Shown: positions 51,915-59,890, numbered from the stretch's first letter. The stretch: DNA of 64,000 nucleotides from Candidatus Palauibacter scopulicola (GCF_947581915.1 NZ_CANPWG010000060.1:1-64000); one strand, 5' to 3'. A program made the numbers and translations. Notes: generated by a model not told the origin, from the sequence alone.

Positions 51915-52559
51915 TTAGCGCGTGCTTCGCCGCCGCATTTCCGTCGTGTAGTACTCCCAGAGCAGCCGCGCCGCCACGCTCCGCCAGGGTCGCCAGCGGC
52001 GGGCGATGTCGCGGAGCGCCTTCTCATCCGGTCGCTGTTCGAGGCCGAGCGCGTGTCCCGCCGCGTTTCGCAGCGCAAGGTCGCCCGCCGGGAAGATGTC
52101 GCTGTGGCCGGCGCAGAAGAGGAGGTAGACCTCGGCCGTCCACACGCCGATCCCCTTGAGCGCCGTCATGGTCGCGATCGACGCCTCGGCCGGCATGAGG
52201 CACAGCGCCCGCGGATCGAGACGACCGCTCTGAACCGCCTCCGCGGCGCCCTTGAGCGTCGCCTCCTTGGACCGGGACAGGCCGATCCGGCGGCACTGCG
52301 CATCGGAGAGCCCTGCCACCTGCGCAGGCTCGCAGCCCTCCGCTTCCTGGACGAGCCGCTCCCAGATCGCGGCGGCCGCCGCCTTCGAGACCATCTGCGC
52401 GACGATGGTCCGGGCGAGGCCCTCGAAGCCCGGAGCCCTTCGCCGCAGCGGCACCGGCCCCGCCTTTTCGACGACCTCGGCGAGCCGCCCGTCGATCCGC
52501 ACCAACGCCTCCAGGCCCGCGGCGATATCGTCCGGTGTTTCTATCGTTCTTCCCTGCAT
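51915..52559 (-). CDS. AlkA-type DNA-3-methyladenine glycosylase
   Basis: 214 residues of the helix-hairpin-helix GPD superfamily. The helix-hairpin-helix is LKGIGVWTAEVYLLF, and the catalytic aspartate is in FPAGDLALRNA. FEGLARTIVAQMVS is also typical. The enzyme removes alkylated bases. ATG 52559 is preferred for its GGAGGGGGAGA ribosome site and family length. It is divergent from the flavoprotein gene, with only 80 bases between them, and convergent with the FMN oxidase gene. Confidence 0.92.
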   Translation of the reverse strand: MQGRTIETPDDIAAGLEALVRIDGRLAEVVEKAGPVPLRRRAPGFEGLARTIVAQMVSKAAAAAIWERLVQEAEGCEPAQVAGLSDAQCRRIGLSRSKEATLKGAAEAVQSGRLDPRALCLMPAEASIATMTALKGIGVWTAEVYLLFCAGHSDIFPAGDLALRNAAGHALGLEQRPDEKALRDIARRWRPWRSVAARLLWEYYTTEMRRRSTR

Positions 52560-52573
52560 TCTCCCCCTCCGCG

Positions 52574-52589
52574 CGTTCCCGCGGGAACG
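52574..52589. repeat. 16-base perfect palindrome, copy 2
   Basis: CGTTCCCGCGGGAACG, identical to 41886-41901. The matching flanks extend at least one base each side (GCG before, T after). Here it lies just upstream of the glycosylase start on the minus strand, where a repressor could act. Confidence 0.6.
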
Positions 52590-52639
52590 TCCCGGCGCGC
52601 TCTCTGGCCGATCCGTGTGCCTCACGTCAGTCTTATTGC

Positions 52640-53914
52640 GTGAAACGTCGAACGCTGATCAAGACGGTGGGCGCCGCGGCGCTGGGCTCGAGCCTCGGCG
52701 CGTGCTCCCCCGCGTGGCGCCGTCTTCCGCCGGGCCCCGCCGCCTGGAGCCTCCCCCTCCTCCGCGTCGCGCCGGATCGCGTCATCCGGACGACCGTGGG
52801 TCTCAGACCCTTCCGGCCGGCCGGCTTCCGCGTGGCCGCGGAGCGGCTCGACGAGAAGACCGTCATCCACAACTACGGCCACGGCGGCGCGGGGATCTCA
52901 CTCTCGTGGGGGACGGGACTGCTCGTGTCCGAACTGGCCGAACCTCACCCTTCGAGGCAAGCCGCCGTCATCGGAGCGGGCGCCGTCGGGCTCGCCACCG
53001 CGCGGCAGCTTCAGCGCCGCGGGTTCGACGTTACGATTCACGCGCGCGCCCTCCCGCCCGACACGACCTCGAACATGGCCTACGCCGGGTTCTCGCCGCT
53101 CTCCAACCTCGTGTCGGCGCCGGAACGAACCCCGGCCTTTGACGCCCAGTTCGACCGGGCCGTCCGCGCATCCTACGAGCAGATGCAACGGTGGGCCGGA
53201 GCCGGGCGCGGCGTGTCGTGGGTGACGACCTACACCTGGACGAACCGCCTCTCGGAGCGGCGGGTGGAAGACTCCGGACTCGACGAGACCGAGAGCGGCC
53301 TCGACCCGGGCCTCGACGTGGGCCCCACCGTGCTGCAGCCGGGAGAACACCCCTTCCCCGGCACTTATGCCCTCCGCCGGCCGACCCTCCGCATCGAGCC
53401 GTCCATCTTCCTGGACCGGCTGATGGAGGAGTTCCTCCTGTTCGGCGGACGGGTGCGGGTCCGGGGGTTCGCGACCCCCCGCGACCTCATGTCGCTCGAC
53501 GAACCGCTCATCGCCAACTGCACGGGTCTCGGCTCGCGCGCCCTGTTCGGCGACGAGACGATGACCCCCATCAAGGGCCAGCTCACCTTCCTCGCACCGC
53601 AGCCCGGGATCGACTACAGCCTCGAAGGCAGCGCGCCGGGCGGCGGCCGCATCGGGATCCTCCCGCGTTCGGACGGGATCGCGCTCGGACACGTGATGGA
53701 GCGCGGCGACTGGAGCCTGGAACCGATCGAGGAGGCGATCGCGACCCGGCTCGACCGCGCGGGCCGGCTCATGGCGGCGATGGCGGACCACCCCTCGGGG
53801 CTGGGCGGGGTCGCCGCCGCCCCGCGGTCACCCGCGCTGCGCGACGCGCTCGAAGACGATCCCGTCCCGGCGACCCCGCCCCCGGTCGAGAGCTTTTTCG
53901 ACATCGAGTCCTGA
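52640..53914 (+). CDS. Tat-exported D-amino-acid-oxidase-like flavoprotein with apparent circular permutation
   Basis: 424 residues starting at GTG with a twin-arginine signal (KRRTLIKTVGAAALG) and a lipobox-like LGAC. The flavin motifs are out of the usual order. VGLRPFRPAGFRV and IHNYGHGGAGISLSWG (His77 onward), normally the C-terminal FAD-binding part of D-amino-acid oxidase, come first. The Rossmann motif (VIGAGAVGLATA, Gly112, Gly114, Gly117) follows. The chain then continues with PIKGQLTFLAP and GILPRSDGIALG and ends. The pieces fit D-amino-acid/D-aspartate oxidase, which makes a 2-oxoacid, ammonia and peroxide. The ribosome site is weak. Confidence 0.85.
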   Translation: MKRRTLIKTVGAAALGSSLGACSPAWRRLPPGPAAWSLPLLRVAPDRVIRTTVGLRPFRPAGFRVAAERLDEKTVIHNYGHGGAGISLSWGTGLLVSELAEPHPSRQAAVIGAGAVGLATARQLQRRGFDVTIHARALPPDTTSNMAYAGFSPLSNLVSAPERTPAFDAQFDRAVRASYEQMQRWAGAGRGVSWVTTYTWTNRLSERRVEDSGLDETESGLDPGLDVGPTVLQPGEHPFPGTYALRRPTLRIEPSIFLDRLMEEFLLFGGRVRVRGFATPRDLMSLDEPLIANCTGLGSRALFGDETMTPIKGQLTFLAPQPGIDYSLEGSAPGGGRIGILPRSDGIALGHVMERGDWSLEPIEEAIATRLDRAGRLMAAMADHPSGLGGVAAAPRSPALRDALEDDPVPATPPPVESFFDIES

Positions 53915-53981
53915 CCGTCCATTCCCAGGCGATCCGCCGCCACCGACATCTCATCATCTGGTTTATCGTCGTACCTCGACG

Positions 53982-54016
53982 TTGTCTGTTGACAAAAATG
54001 AATTGGTCCGTATTTT
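53982..54016 (+). promoter_or_regulatory. Sigma70-type promoter with overlapping TTGTC/GACAA inverted repeat
   Basis: A consensus -35 box TTGACA (53989-53994) and a -10-like TATTTT (54011-54016) are 16 bases apart. The inverted repeat TTGTC (53982-53986) / GACAA (53991-53995) covers the -35 box, suggesting a repressor site. It stands about 110 bases upstream of the winged-helix gene. Such a clear AT-rich promoter is exceptional in this window. Confidence 0.65.
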
Positions 54017-54122
54017 GTCGGTGTTCGGAGGATTGGCCGGTCGCCCACGCTGCGGACCGCAGTGGAACATCCGGACGAGTTCGACTCTGTTTTCAGACGC
54101 TGCTTGATGAGGAGATCGCCCC

Positions 54123-54941
54123 ATGAGTTCCGAAGCTACGGTGGTCAAGACTGAGGTGAAGAAGAACGTCAACCGGAGCCCCAGGCACCCGTCGATCAAC
54201 CTGGAGGACGCGATCGATCGGACCACGATGATCTATCGTTCAGCATGGGATGGTCCGGTCGGGATTGCGGCTGCCTGCGAAATCATAGGACTCTCGTACT
54301 CAGGCAGTACAGGAAAGCGCACCGTTTCCGCGCTGCTTCAGTTCGGCTTGCTTGAGAGCACGGGCAGAGGTGCCGAACGGACGGTGAAGCTGACGGAGCG
54401 GGCGCTCAACGTGGTCACCGACGAAGACGGAATCACCGATGAGCGGAACCGTGCCATCCGAGAGTGCGCTCTCATGCCTACGTCATACCGCACAGCTTGG
54501 GACCGCTGGGGCCCCCGCTTGCCGACGGACGACCGAGTGATGGCGCCGACGCTGATTCGGGACGGGTTTAACCCCAACTCGACCGCAGACTTCCTACGGG
54601 ATTTTCGAGCGACGGTCGAGTTCGCCGCATTGGACAAATCCGTAGCTGTTAGTCCGCTTAGTGAAGACAAGACAGGCGACAACGCCGACGATCGGGTGCC
54701 CGGGAGCATGGAAGGTCTAGCAGAGGATGTACGAGATCTGAGCCAGCAGTCCGAGGCTCACACTCCACCACGGTCTTCCAGGTCAAGTTTCCGAGAGCTC
54801 ACGATTCCGCTCCGCGGAGGGGAAATGGCGATACTCAGCGTGCCGATCCCGATGACGCGCCACAACTACAACAAGCTGTCCAGTTGGTTGGCGTGGGCCG
54901 AGGACACGTTGGTCGTGGAGGAGGAACTGGAGGAGGAGTAG
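54123..54941 (+). CDS. Winged-helix-like protein of unknown function, AT-richer than neighbours
   Basis: 272 residues. Residues about 28-100 look like a winged helix-turn-helix (IDRTTMIYRSAWD, ACEIIGLSYSGSTGKRTVSALLQFGLLE). A helical middle region (TSYRTAWDRWGPRLPTDD, FLRDFRATVEFAAL) and a C-terminal beta segment (FRELTIPLRGGEMAILSVP) follow. Similar uncharacterised proteins occur in many bacteria, often with mobile or accessory genes; I have no firm family name. The start has a GAGGAG site. Codon use is less GC-biased than in its neighbours, which suggests recent acquisition. Confidence 0.8.
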   Translation: MSSEATVVKTEVKKNVNRSPRHPSINLEDAIDRTTMIYRSAWDGPVGIAAACEIIGLSYSGSTGKRTVSALLQFGLLESTGRGAERTVKLTERALNVVTDEDGITDERNRAIRECALMPTSYRTAWDRWGPRLPTDDRVMAPTLIRDGFNPNSTADFLRDFRATVEFAALDKSVAVSPLSEDKTGDNADDRVPGSMEGLAEDVRDLSQQSEAHTPPRSSRSSFRELTIPLRGGEMAILSVPIPMTRHNYNKLSSWLAWAEDTLVVEEELEEE

Positions 54942-54950
54942 CGAAAGGAC

Positions 54951-54991
54951 AAAAAAAGGAGACGACATCATCGCAACATGATGCCGTCTCC
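54951..54991 (-). terminator. Intrinsic terminator on the minus strand
   Basis: A 14-base stem with one mismatch (54958-54971 and 54978-54991), six-base loop, is followed on the minus strand by seven T residues (A-tract at 54951-54957). It would end transcripts coming from the MerR-like gene, about 280 bases beyond its stop. Confidence 0.7.
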
Positions 54992-54994
54992 GAA

Positions 54995-55067
54995 GGGGCC
55001 GTGGACAAACGGAAAGTCGCTTGTTATCGCAAAGCACGAGACCCGGGTTCGAATCCCGGCGGCCCCT
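54995..55067 (+). tRNA. Degenerate tRNA-like element
   Basis: 73 bases with a perfect seven-base acceptor stem (GGGGCCG / CGGCCCC), a canonical T-arm (CCGGG-TTCGAAT-CCCGG at 55043-55059) and a short D-arm (GAC / GTC around AAACGGAAA). The anticodon stem does not pair properly: GCTTG against AAAGC leaves a mismatch or a bulge, and no convincing anticodon can be read. No CCA is encoded. It is likely a decayed tRNA or a tRNA-derived attachment site rather than a working tRNA. Confidence 0.4.
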
Positions 55068-55270
55068 CTCCGAGGGTTACGATACTTCGCTGGACGCAGC
55101 ACCGCCATGTCTTGAGCGCCAGCTTAGGGAAGTGAGCGGGATGCGCGTGTAAGCTGCTGTATGGTCGATCCCGGCAAGTATCCTCACCAAATCAGCCCGA
55201 GGCGGTGCCCTCGTGACGGTCACACCGTCAGGCGTAGAGACGTCCTGCGGACTTACACGCACACCGATCG

Positions 55271-55996
55271 TTATCCGTCCGACAGCAGGTGGCGGAGCTG
55301 GCGCGCCACCGCGTCTAGGAGGGCCGCGTGCTCGTCGGCGATGTCGCGCACAGAAAGCGCGACTCCGGGCGCGATTTCGATACGGGACCAGGTCTCCACA
55401 TTTCCAGGCGCAATCTCCCGACTCGTTACGTCCCGGAGAGCCGTGAGCAAACCGGCCAACTCCGAATCATCGACATCTCGACGTGCTCGCGGGGCCGCGT
55501 AGGGCGCCTCGGCCATGTCCGCCTTGAGAGACGCGGCGCGGCCTTCGTGAGCCCAGTACGCTTCCTCCTCCCGTACCATCAGCCTGTCCTCGAGGGCCGC
55601 GTGCCGCGCCCGCGGGGCGGCGAAAGCGACCGGCGCCTCGTGCCGTTCCGCCACGTCCTCCGTTCGTAGCCGCGAATCCGTTTCGGCGGACCCGGCGGAG
55701 AGGAGGTCGGCGGTCACGGCGATTCGTCCGTCCGCCACGCCCGCGATCAGTTCCGGCGACGATCCCTCGAACACCGCGCCGATCTCGCGGAGCGGGGTCG
55801 CCGGCACCCTCCCCGCCCCCTCCGCCTCGCGGACCCGCCGAATGAAGAGGAGGCGGTCCCGCACGAGCTTGGGATAGCGGGTCTTCGGCCCCCTGCGGCC
55901 GACGCGCGGAAGGAGTCCGACCTGCACGTAGTACGCGATCGTCCGCCGGCTGAACCCCGTCTCCTCCTCCAACTCCCGGGCCGTGTAACTGCGCAT
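55271..55996 (-). CDS. MerR-family transcriptional regulator
   Basis: About 241 residues. The N-terminal MerR helix-turn-helix is clear (YTARELEEETGFSRRTIAYYVQVG, cited in part as TGFSRRTIAYYVQVGLLP). The rest is a long region without a recognised sensor domain, ending in SRIEIAPGVALSVRD. No cysteine-rich metal site is seen. It is divergent from the ARPP-1-like gene, so it likely controls that gene and itself. ATG 55996 is chosen by homology; ATG 56029 is also in frame. Confidence 0.87.
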   Translation of the reverse strand: MRSYTARELEEETGFSRRTIAYYVQVGLLPRVGRRGPKTRYPKLVRDRLLFIRRVREAEGAGRVPATPLREIGAVFEGSSPELIAGVADGRIAVTADLLSAGSAETDSRLRTEDVAERHEAPVAFAAPRARHAALEDRLMVREEEAYWAHEGRAASLKADMAEAPYAAPRARRDVDDSELAGLLTALRDVTSREIAPGNVETWSRIEIAPGVALSVRDIADEHAALLDAVARQLRHLLSDG

Positions 55997-56047
55997 GCCG
56001 TTTCCGCCGTTTCGATGCGTAAGTGACATCTGCTGTCGTTTACCGAC

Positions 56048-56106
56048 GACAACCGTTGACTTGTCCCAACCTCCCCGCTACTGTCAACAGCGTATCAACA
56101 CTGACA
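56048..56106. promoter_or_regulatory. Operator/promoter region between MerR and ARPP-1-like genes
   Basis: Several related half-sites cluster here: GACAA (56048-56052) / TTGTC (56061-56065), GTTGAC (56055-56060) / GTCAAC (56083-56088), and TGTCA (56082-56086) / TGACA (56102-56106). A possible plus-strand promoter is TTGACT (56056-56061) with TACTGT (56079-56084), 17 bases apart. On the minus strand TTGACA (56087-56082) could serve the regulator. The same TTGTC/GACAA words occur at 53982-53995. Confidence 0.55.
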
Positions 56107-56124
56107 ATATCAAGGAGGGGAGAA

Positions 56125-57138
56125 ATGAACCAGATCACGACCGCCATCGCCGGCCTCGACATCGGCGAACCGATCTTCCGCGGCGGCCTCACGGTGTTCC
56201 CCCTCCTTTCGCCGGAGATCTCGGACCTCGATTACCTGCTGCTGGGAGACGGGCTTCGCGAGGGCCGGGTCACGGTGCGCGAGGTGTCGATGGGGGGCAG
56301 TGTCCCCGACCTCGAGGTGGAGAACCGCGCCGACCGTCCCCTGCTCATCGTGGACGGCGAGGAACTCGTCGGCGCCAAGCAGAATCGGGTCGCCAACCTC
56401 ACGCTGCTCCTCCCCGCCGGGAAGACGACGGTCATCCCGGTTTCGTGCGTGGAACAGGGCCGCTGGTCGTACGACAGCCCCGGATTCCAGGTGACGAACC
56501 GGATGCACTTCGCCAGCGGCCGGGCGGAGCGGTACGCGAGCGTGCAGCAGTCGATGCGCAGCGAGGGGACGCGGCGCTCCGATCAGAGCCGGGTGTGGAG
56601 TTCGATCGACGACAAGGCGGTGGCGATGGACGCACCTTCGGAGACCGGCGCCATGAGCGAGATCTTCGAGCGTCACGCGGCGACGCTGGACGACTACGTC
56701 CGGGAGGTGGAGGCCGCTCCGGATCAACTCGGCGCCATCTTCGCGGTGGCGGGCGGCAGCTACGGGCTGGACCTCTTCGACCGTCACGCCACCCTCGCCG
56801 CGTTCCTCCCCAGGCTGGTGCGAAGCTACGGCGTCGACGCGCTGGAACGGCGCACGGAGGGGGACACGGCGGCGCCGGCCTCCGCGGCGCGGAAGTTCCT
56901 CGACCGCCTGCGGGCGGGCTCGTTCGATGACCACCCCGCGGTCGGGCTCGGGCGCGATGTGGGCATCGCCGCCGAACGCGCCATCGGAGGCGCGCTCGTC
57001 GTGGACGACACCATCGTGCACCTCACGGGGTTCTCCAACCCCCGGGCCGGCCACGCCGAGCGTGACGGCGAACGGGTGTACGCGAACTACCGCCAGAGGC
57101 GCGACGCCCTCCACCGGCGTCAGAGCGATGTCGCTTGA
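56125..57138 (+). CDS. ARPP-1-like domain protein
   Basis: 337 residues, no signal peptide. The sequence runs GEPIFRGGLTVFPLL, LIVDGEELVGAKQNRVANLTLL, IPVSCVEQGRW and later GLDLFDRHATLAAFLPRL and GRDVGIAAERAIGGALVVDD. I believe it matches the ARPP-1 domain (Pfam family from a computational survey; no biochemical role known). ATG 56125 follows a strong AGGAGGGG site. It is divergent from the MerR-like gene and lies directly before a VapBC pair. Confidence 0.8.
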   Translation: MNQITTAIAGLDIGEPIFRGGLTVFPLLSPEISDLDYLLLGDGLREGRVTVREVSMGGSVPDLEVENRADRPLLIVDGEELVGAKQNRVANLTLLLPAGKTTVIPVSCVEQGRWSYDSPGFQVTNRMHFASGRAERYASVQQSMRSEGTRRSDQSRVWSSIDDKAVAMDAPSETGAMSEIFERHAATLDDYVREVEAAPDQLGAIFAVAGGSYGLDLFDRHATLAAFLPRLVRSYGVDALERRTEGDTAAPASAARKFLDRLRAGSFDDHPAVGLGRDVGIAAERAIGGALVVDDTIVHLTGFSNPRAGHAERDGERVYANYRQRRDALHRRQSDVA

Positions 57139-57169
57139 CTCGACGAAGGTAGGGCCATACTCCTGCAGT

Positions 57170-57448
57170 ATGGCCACCACCACGATCAAATCAACGTACT
57201 CGCTTGACGTAGAGTCCGTCAGGACACTCGAGACCTTGGCGAAACGATGGCGTGTCTCCAAGTCCGAGGTGCTGCGTCGCGCGATAAGGGCGGTAGCGGC
57301 GGAAGAAGCCGGCGCCGTCGGCGGACCCCTGGACGCATTGCACCGGCTGCAGGCCAGCGTGCGCGACGAGGGCGTGGATCTCGACCGCTGGGCGAGGGAC
57401 GTCCGGAGCGAACGCCGTGCGCCGCGTGCCGGTTATCCCCGCGCATGA
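57170..57448 (+). CDS. Ribbon-helix-helix antitoxin (VapB/CopG type)
   Basis: 92 residues with an N-terminal ribbon-helix-helix (KSTYSLDVESVRTLETLAK, WRVSKSEVLRRAIRA). It would bind DNA as a dimer and neutralise the PIN toxin encoded next, whose ATG overlaps its stop (ATGA). The ATG at 57170 is preferred, but the ribosome site is poor; 57128, inside the previous gene, is possible. Confidence 0.85.
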   Translation: MATTTIKSTYSLDVESVRTLETLAKRWRVSKSEVLRRAIRAVAAEEAGAVGGPLDALHRLQASVRDEGVDLDRWARDVRSERRAPRAGYPRA

Positions 57449-57816
57449 TTCACCTGGACACCAGCTTCCTGATTCTCGCGCTAGACGCCGGATCGCCGCA
57501 GTCACGGGAGTTGAACGCCTGGCTTCACGCGGGAGTGACGCTCGGGATGAGCGCCGTCGCGTGGACCGAGTTCCTGTGCGGACCTTTGTCGACCTCCCAG
57601 TTGGCGACGGCTGACAGCATCGTTGGCCCTCGCGCCGACTACACGGGCGCGGATGCCGCGGTCGCCGCGCAATTGTTCAACGAGACCGGGCGGCGGCGTG
57701 GGACGTTGCGCGACTGCATGATCGCGGCGGTGGCGTTGCGCGATGGGGCGCGACTCGCCACGGGCGATGAGGCCGACTTCCGCCGGTTCGAACCTCTCGG
57801 TCTGAAGTTGGCCTGA
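57445..57816 (+). CDS. vapC: PIN-domain toxin (VapC-type)
   Basis: 123 residues. PIN-domain acidic residues are Asp5 (HLDTSF), Glu42 (WTEFL), Asp90 (LRDCMIAA) and Asp108 (TGDEADF), which bind magnesium for RNA cleavage. It pairs with the ribbon-helix-helix antitoxin just upstream through an ATGA overlap. The targeted RNA cannot be predicted. Confidence 0.92.
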   Translation: MIHLDTSFLILALDAGSPQSRELNAWLHAGVTLGMSAVAWTEFLCGPLSTSQLATADSIVGPRADYTGADAAVAAQLFNETGRRRGTLRDCMIAAVALRDGARLATGDEADFRRFEPLGLKLA

Positions 57817-57947
57817 GGATCTCGCTCCCATGCTCCGGCCGCGCTTCGGCCGCGGCCGGCGGCTGGAATTGCCTCGCCGTCGCCACCACCTTACGCGACC
57901 CGCCAGCGCGTTGGCGGCGTTCCGGCTAACGATCGCGTGGAGGGCGG

Positions 57948-59181
57948 GTGAAAACACGGGGGCGGGGCCGCGAGGCGGCGATGGTCTTCATCTTCATCAC
58001 CGTCTTCATCGACGTGCTGGGGATCGGGATCATCGTCCCCATCCTCCCCGAACTCATCAAGGAGTTCACCGGAGGAAGCACGGCGCGCGCGGGGCGCTGG
58101 TTCGGGGTGCTCGCGGCGACCTACGCCGTCACCCAGTTCTTCTTCGCGCCCATCCTGGGCTCGCTCTCGGACCGGGTCGGGCGCCGGCCCGTCATCCTGA
58201 TCTCGCTGTTCGGCCTCGGAATCGACTACATCATCATGGGGCTCGCGCCCTCCATCGGCTGGCTCTTCGCGGGCCGCCTCATTGCGGGCGTGATGGGCGC
58301 GAGCATCACGACGGCCAACGCCTACGTCGCCGACGTGTCCGAACCCGAGAAGCGGGCCCGGAACTTCGGACTCATCGGGGTCGCGTTCGGCCTCGGCTTC
58401 ATCTTTCGGTCCCGCGATCGGGGGGCTCCTGGGCGGGATCGACCTTCGCCTCCCCTTCTTCGCCGCGGCGGGCCTCGCCCTCGTGAACGCGCTGTACGGC
58501 GTCTTCGTCCTCCCCGAATCGCTGCCGCCGGAGAAGCGCGACGCCTTCAGCTGGCTCAAGGCCAACCCGATCGGGAGCCTGTTCGTGCTGCGCTCGTACC
58601 CGCTGGTCGCCGGCCTCGCCGTGTCCTTCGTGTTCATGATCCTCGCCCAGCGCGGCCTGGAGACCGTGTGGGTGCTCTACACGGGCCACAAGTTCGGCTG
58701 GGATGAACTCGCCAACGGACTGTCGCTGGCGCTCGTGGGACTCATGGCGGCCCTCGTCCAGGGCGTCCTGGTTCAGCCCGTGATCAAACGCACCGGGGAG
58801 CGCCGCGCGATCCTCGGAGGGCTCGCGCTGGCCGTGGTCACCTACCTGGGCTACGGCCTCGCCACGCAGGGGTGGATGCTCATCGCCTTCATCATCTTCG
58901 GCTCCATCGGAGGCGTCGCGGGCCCCGCGCTCCAGAGCCTCGTGGCCGGAGCCGTGGAGCCGCAGGACCAGGGGAAGGTACAGGGCGGCCTACAGTCGCT
59001 CATGAGCCTGACGAGCATCCTGAGCCCCCTGATCTTCACCAGCCTCCTGTTCAGCTACTTCACGTCACCCGCCGCCCCGGTGGAGTTGCCGGGCGCGCCC
59101 TTCCTGCTCGGCGCCGTGATGTACGCCACGGCCTTCGTGCTCGTGCTCCGCCTCTTCCGCCGCATCCCGCCCACCGGATAG
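57948..59181 (+). pseudogene. MFS drug/tetracycline-type transporter with a frameshift
   Basis: The first frame (GTG 57948, with GGAGGG upstream) reads a normal MFS N-terminus: FIDVLGIGIIVPILPELI, FFFAPILGSLSDRVGRRP, GLIGVAFGLGFIF. Then one extra base in CTTTCGG (about 58404-58407) shifts it. The expected GPAIGGLLGGIDLRLPFF continues in the +1 frame from 58408 and runs to the stop at 59181 with all later helices intact (TetA/MFS type). It is either a recent inactivating mutation or a base-calling error. Because the second half has no other damage, error or very recent mutation is favoured. Confidence 0.85.
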
Positions 59182-59199
59182 ACGCCGGCGCCCCCGCGG

Positions 59200-59625
59200 T
59201 CACGTCGCACTCCTCTCGGCTCCCGGGCGACCCAGGTCCCGCAGCGATACGGCAACGTCCGGCGCTACTCGCAGGACCTGGCGGTCCAACGTTGCCAGGC
59301 GGACCCCCAGGGCGCGCGCCACGGCCACGAACTCGGCATCGTAGGCCGTGAGGCCGCACTCGAGAGCGATATCGATCACCAGCCCGCCGGGGACGCCGAC
59401 GATTCTGCTCCCGAGTACGTGCGCCGCGTCGTCACCCATCGCCTTGACCTGCGCGGACGTCGCGACGCCGCGACGCACGACTCCGAGCAGAGCGTTGCGC
59501 AACTCGCTCAGGAGAATGACAGGGGCGGCCCATTCCGGATCCTTCCTGAGGAGGTCGGCGGCAGCGGCCCCGTCCGTTCCGCCAAAGACGAAGCTCATCA
59601 TCACGTTGGTGTCGACGACGATCAT
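59200..59625 (-). CDS. PIN-domain toxin (FitB/VapC-type)
   Basis: 141 residues with the PIN acidic set Asp5 (VVDTNV), Glu41 (LLSELRNAL), Asp96 (TAYDAEFVA) and Asp114 (ATLDRQV). It is a likely magnesium-dependent ribonuclease toxin. The ATG overlaps the stop of the upstream antitoxin gene (ATGA); the longer frame is discarded. It is convergent with the MFS pseudogene. Confidence 0.92.
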   Translation of the reverse strand: MIVVDTNVMMSFVFGGTDGAAAADLLRKDPEWAAPVILLSELRNALLGVVRRGVATSAQVKAMGDDAAHVLGSRIVGVPGGLVIDIALECGLTAYDAEFVAVARALGVRLATLDRQVLRVAPDVAVSLRDLGRPGAERSAT

Positions 59626-59864
59626 CGCCGCCCCTCGTCTCGCAGCCGTCGCACGTTCTCGGGGCTCAAGTCGATCGCCCCCAGAGTCTCGTGTCGGCGC
59701 GCTATCCGATCGAGCAATGCCTCGACATCGAGCGGCCCGGAATCCACGGAGGCCGTCAGGCGAGCAATGATCTCCCCGTTCAAGCTTCGGTGGTTGCGGG
59801 CCGCCGCCTCCTTGAGCTCGCGATGCAGGCCCGCGGGTATCCCACGGAGAGCCAGATTCGGCAT
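59622..59864 (-). CDS. FitA-like ribbon-helix-helix antitoxin
   Basis: About 80 residues. The N-terminal ribbon-helix-helix (NLALRGIPAGLHRELKEAA, RSLNGEIIARL) is FitA/Arc-like; the C-terminal tail would wrap the toxin. ATG 59864 fits the family best; ATG 59891, nine codons earlier, lies inside the operator palindrome. Confidence 0.87.
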   Translation of the reverse strand: MPNLALRGIPAGLHRELKEAAARNHRSLNGEIIARLTASVDSGPLDVEALLDRIARRHETLGAIDLSPENVRRLRDEGRR

Positions 59865-59890
59865 GGTCGGATTCTCTCGCATGAAATCCA

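Larger units (their letters stand above)
54942..55270. other. Noncoding gap of about 330 bases in the island
   Basis: No gene is visible. It holds a hairpin with an A/T-tract (54951-54991), a degenerate tRNA-like element (54995-55067), a seven-base hairpin TGACGGT/ACCGTCA (55214-55230) and a wider nine-base inverted repeat GCGTGTAAG (55145-55153) / CTTACACGC (55252-55260). The last two nest and may form a structured RNA or a recombination scar. Confidence 0.5.

Noticed and set aside
54995-55067. tmRNA or selenocysteine tRNA
   Set aside because: Only 73 bases with no tag-reading domain or extended stems; the upstream sequence is a protein gene.
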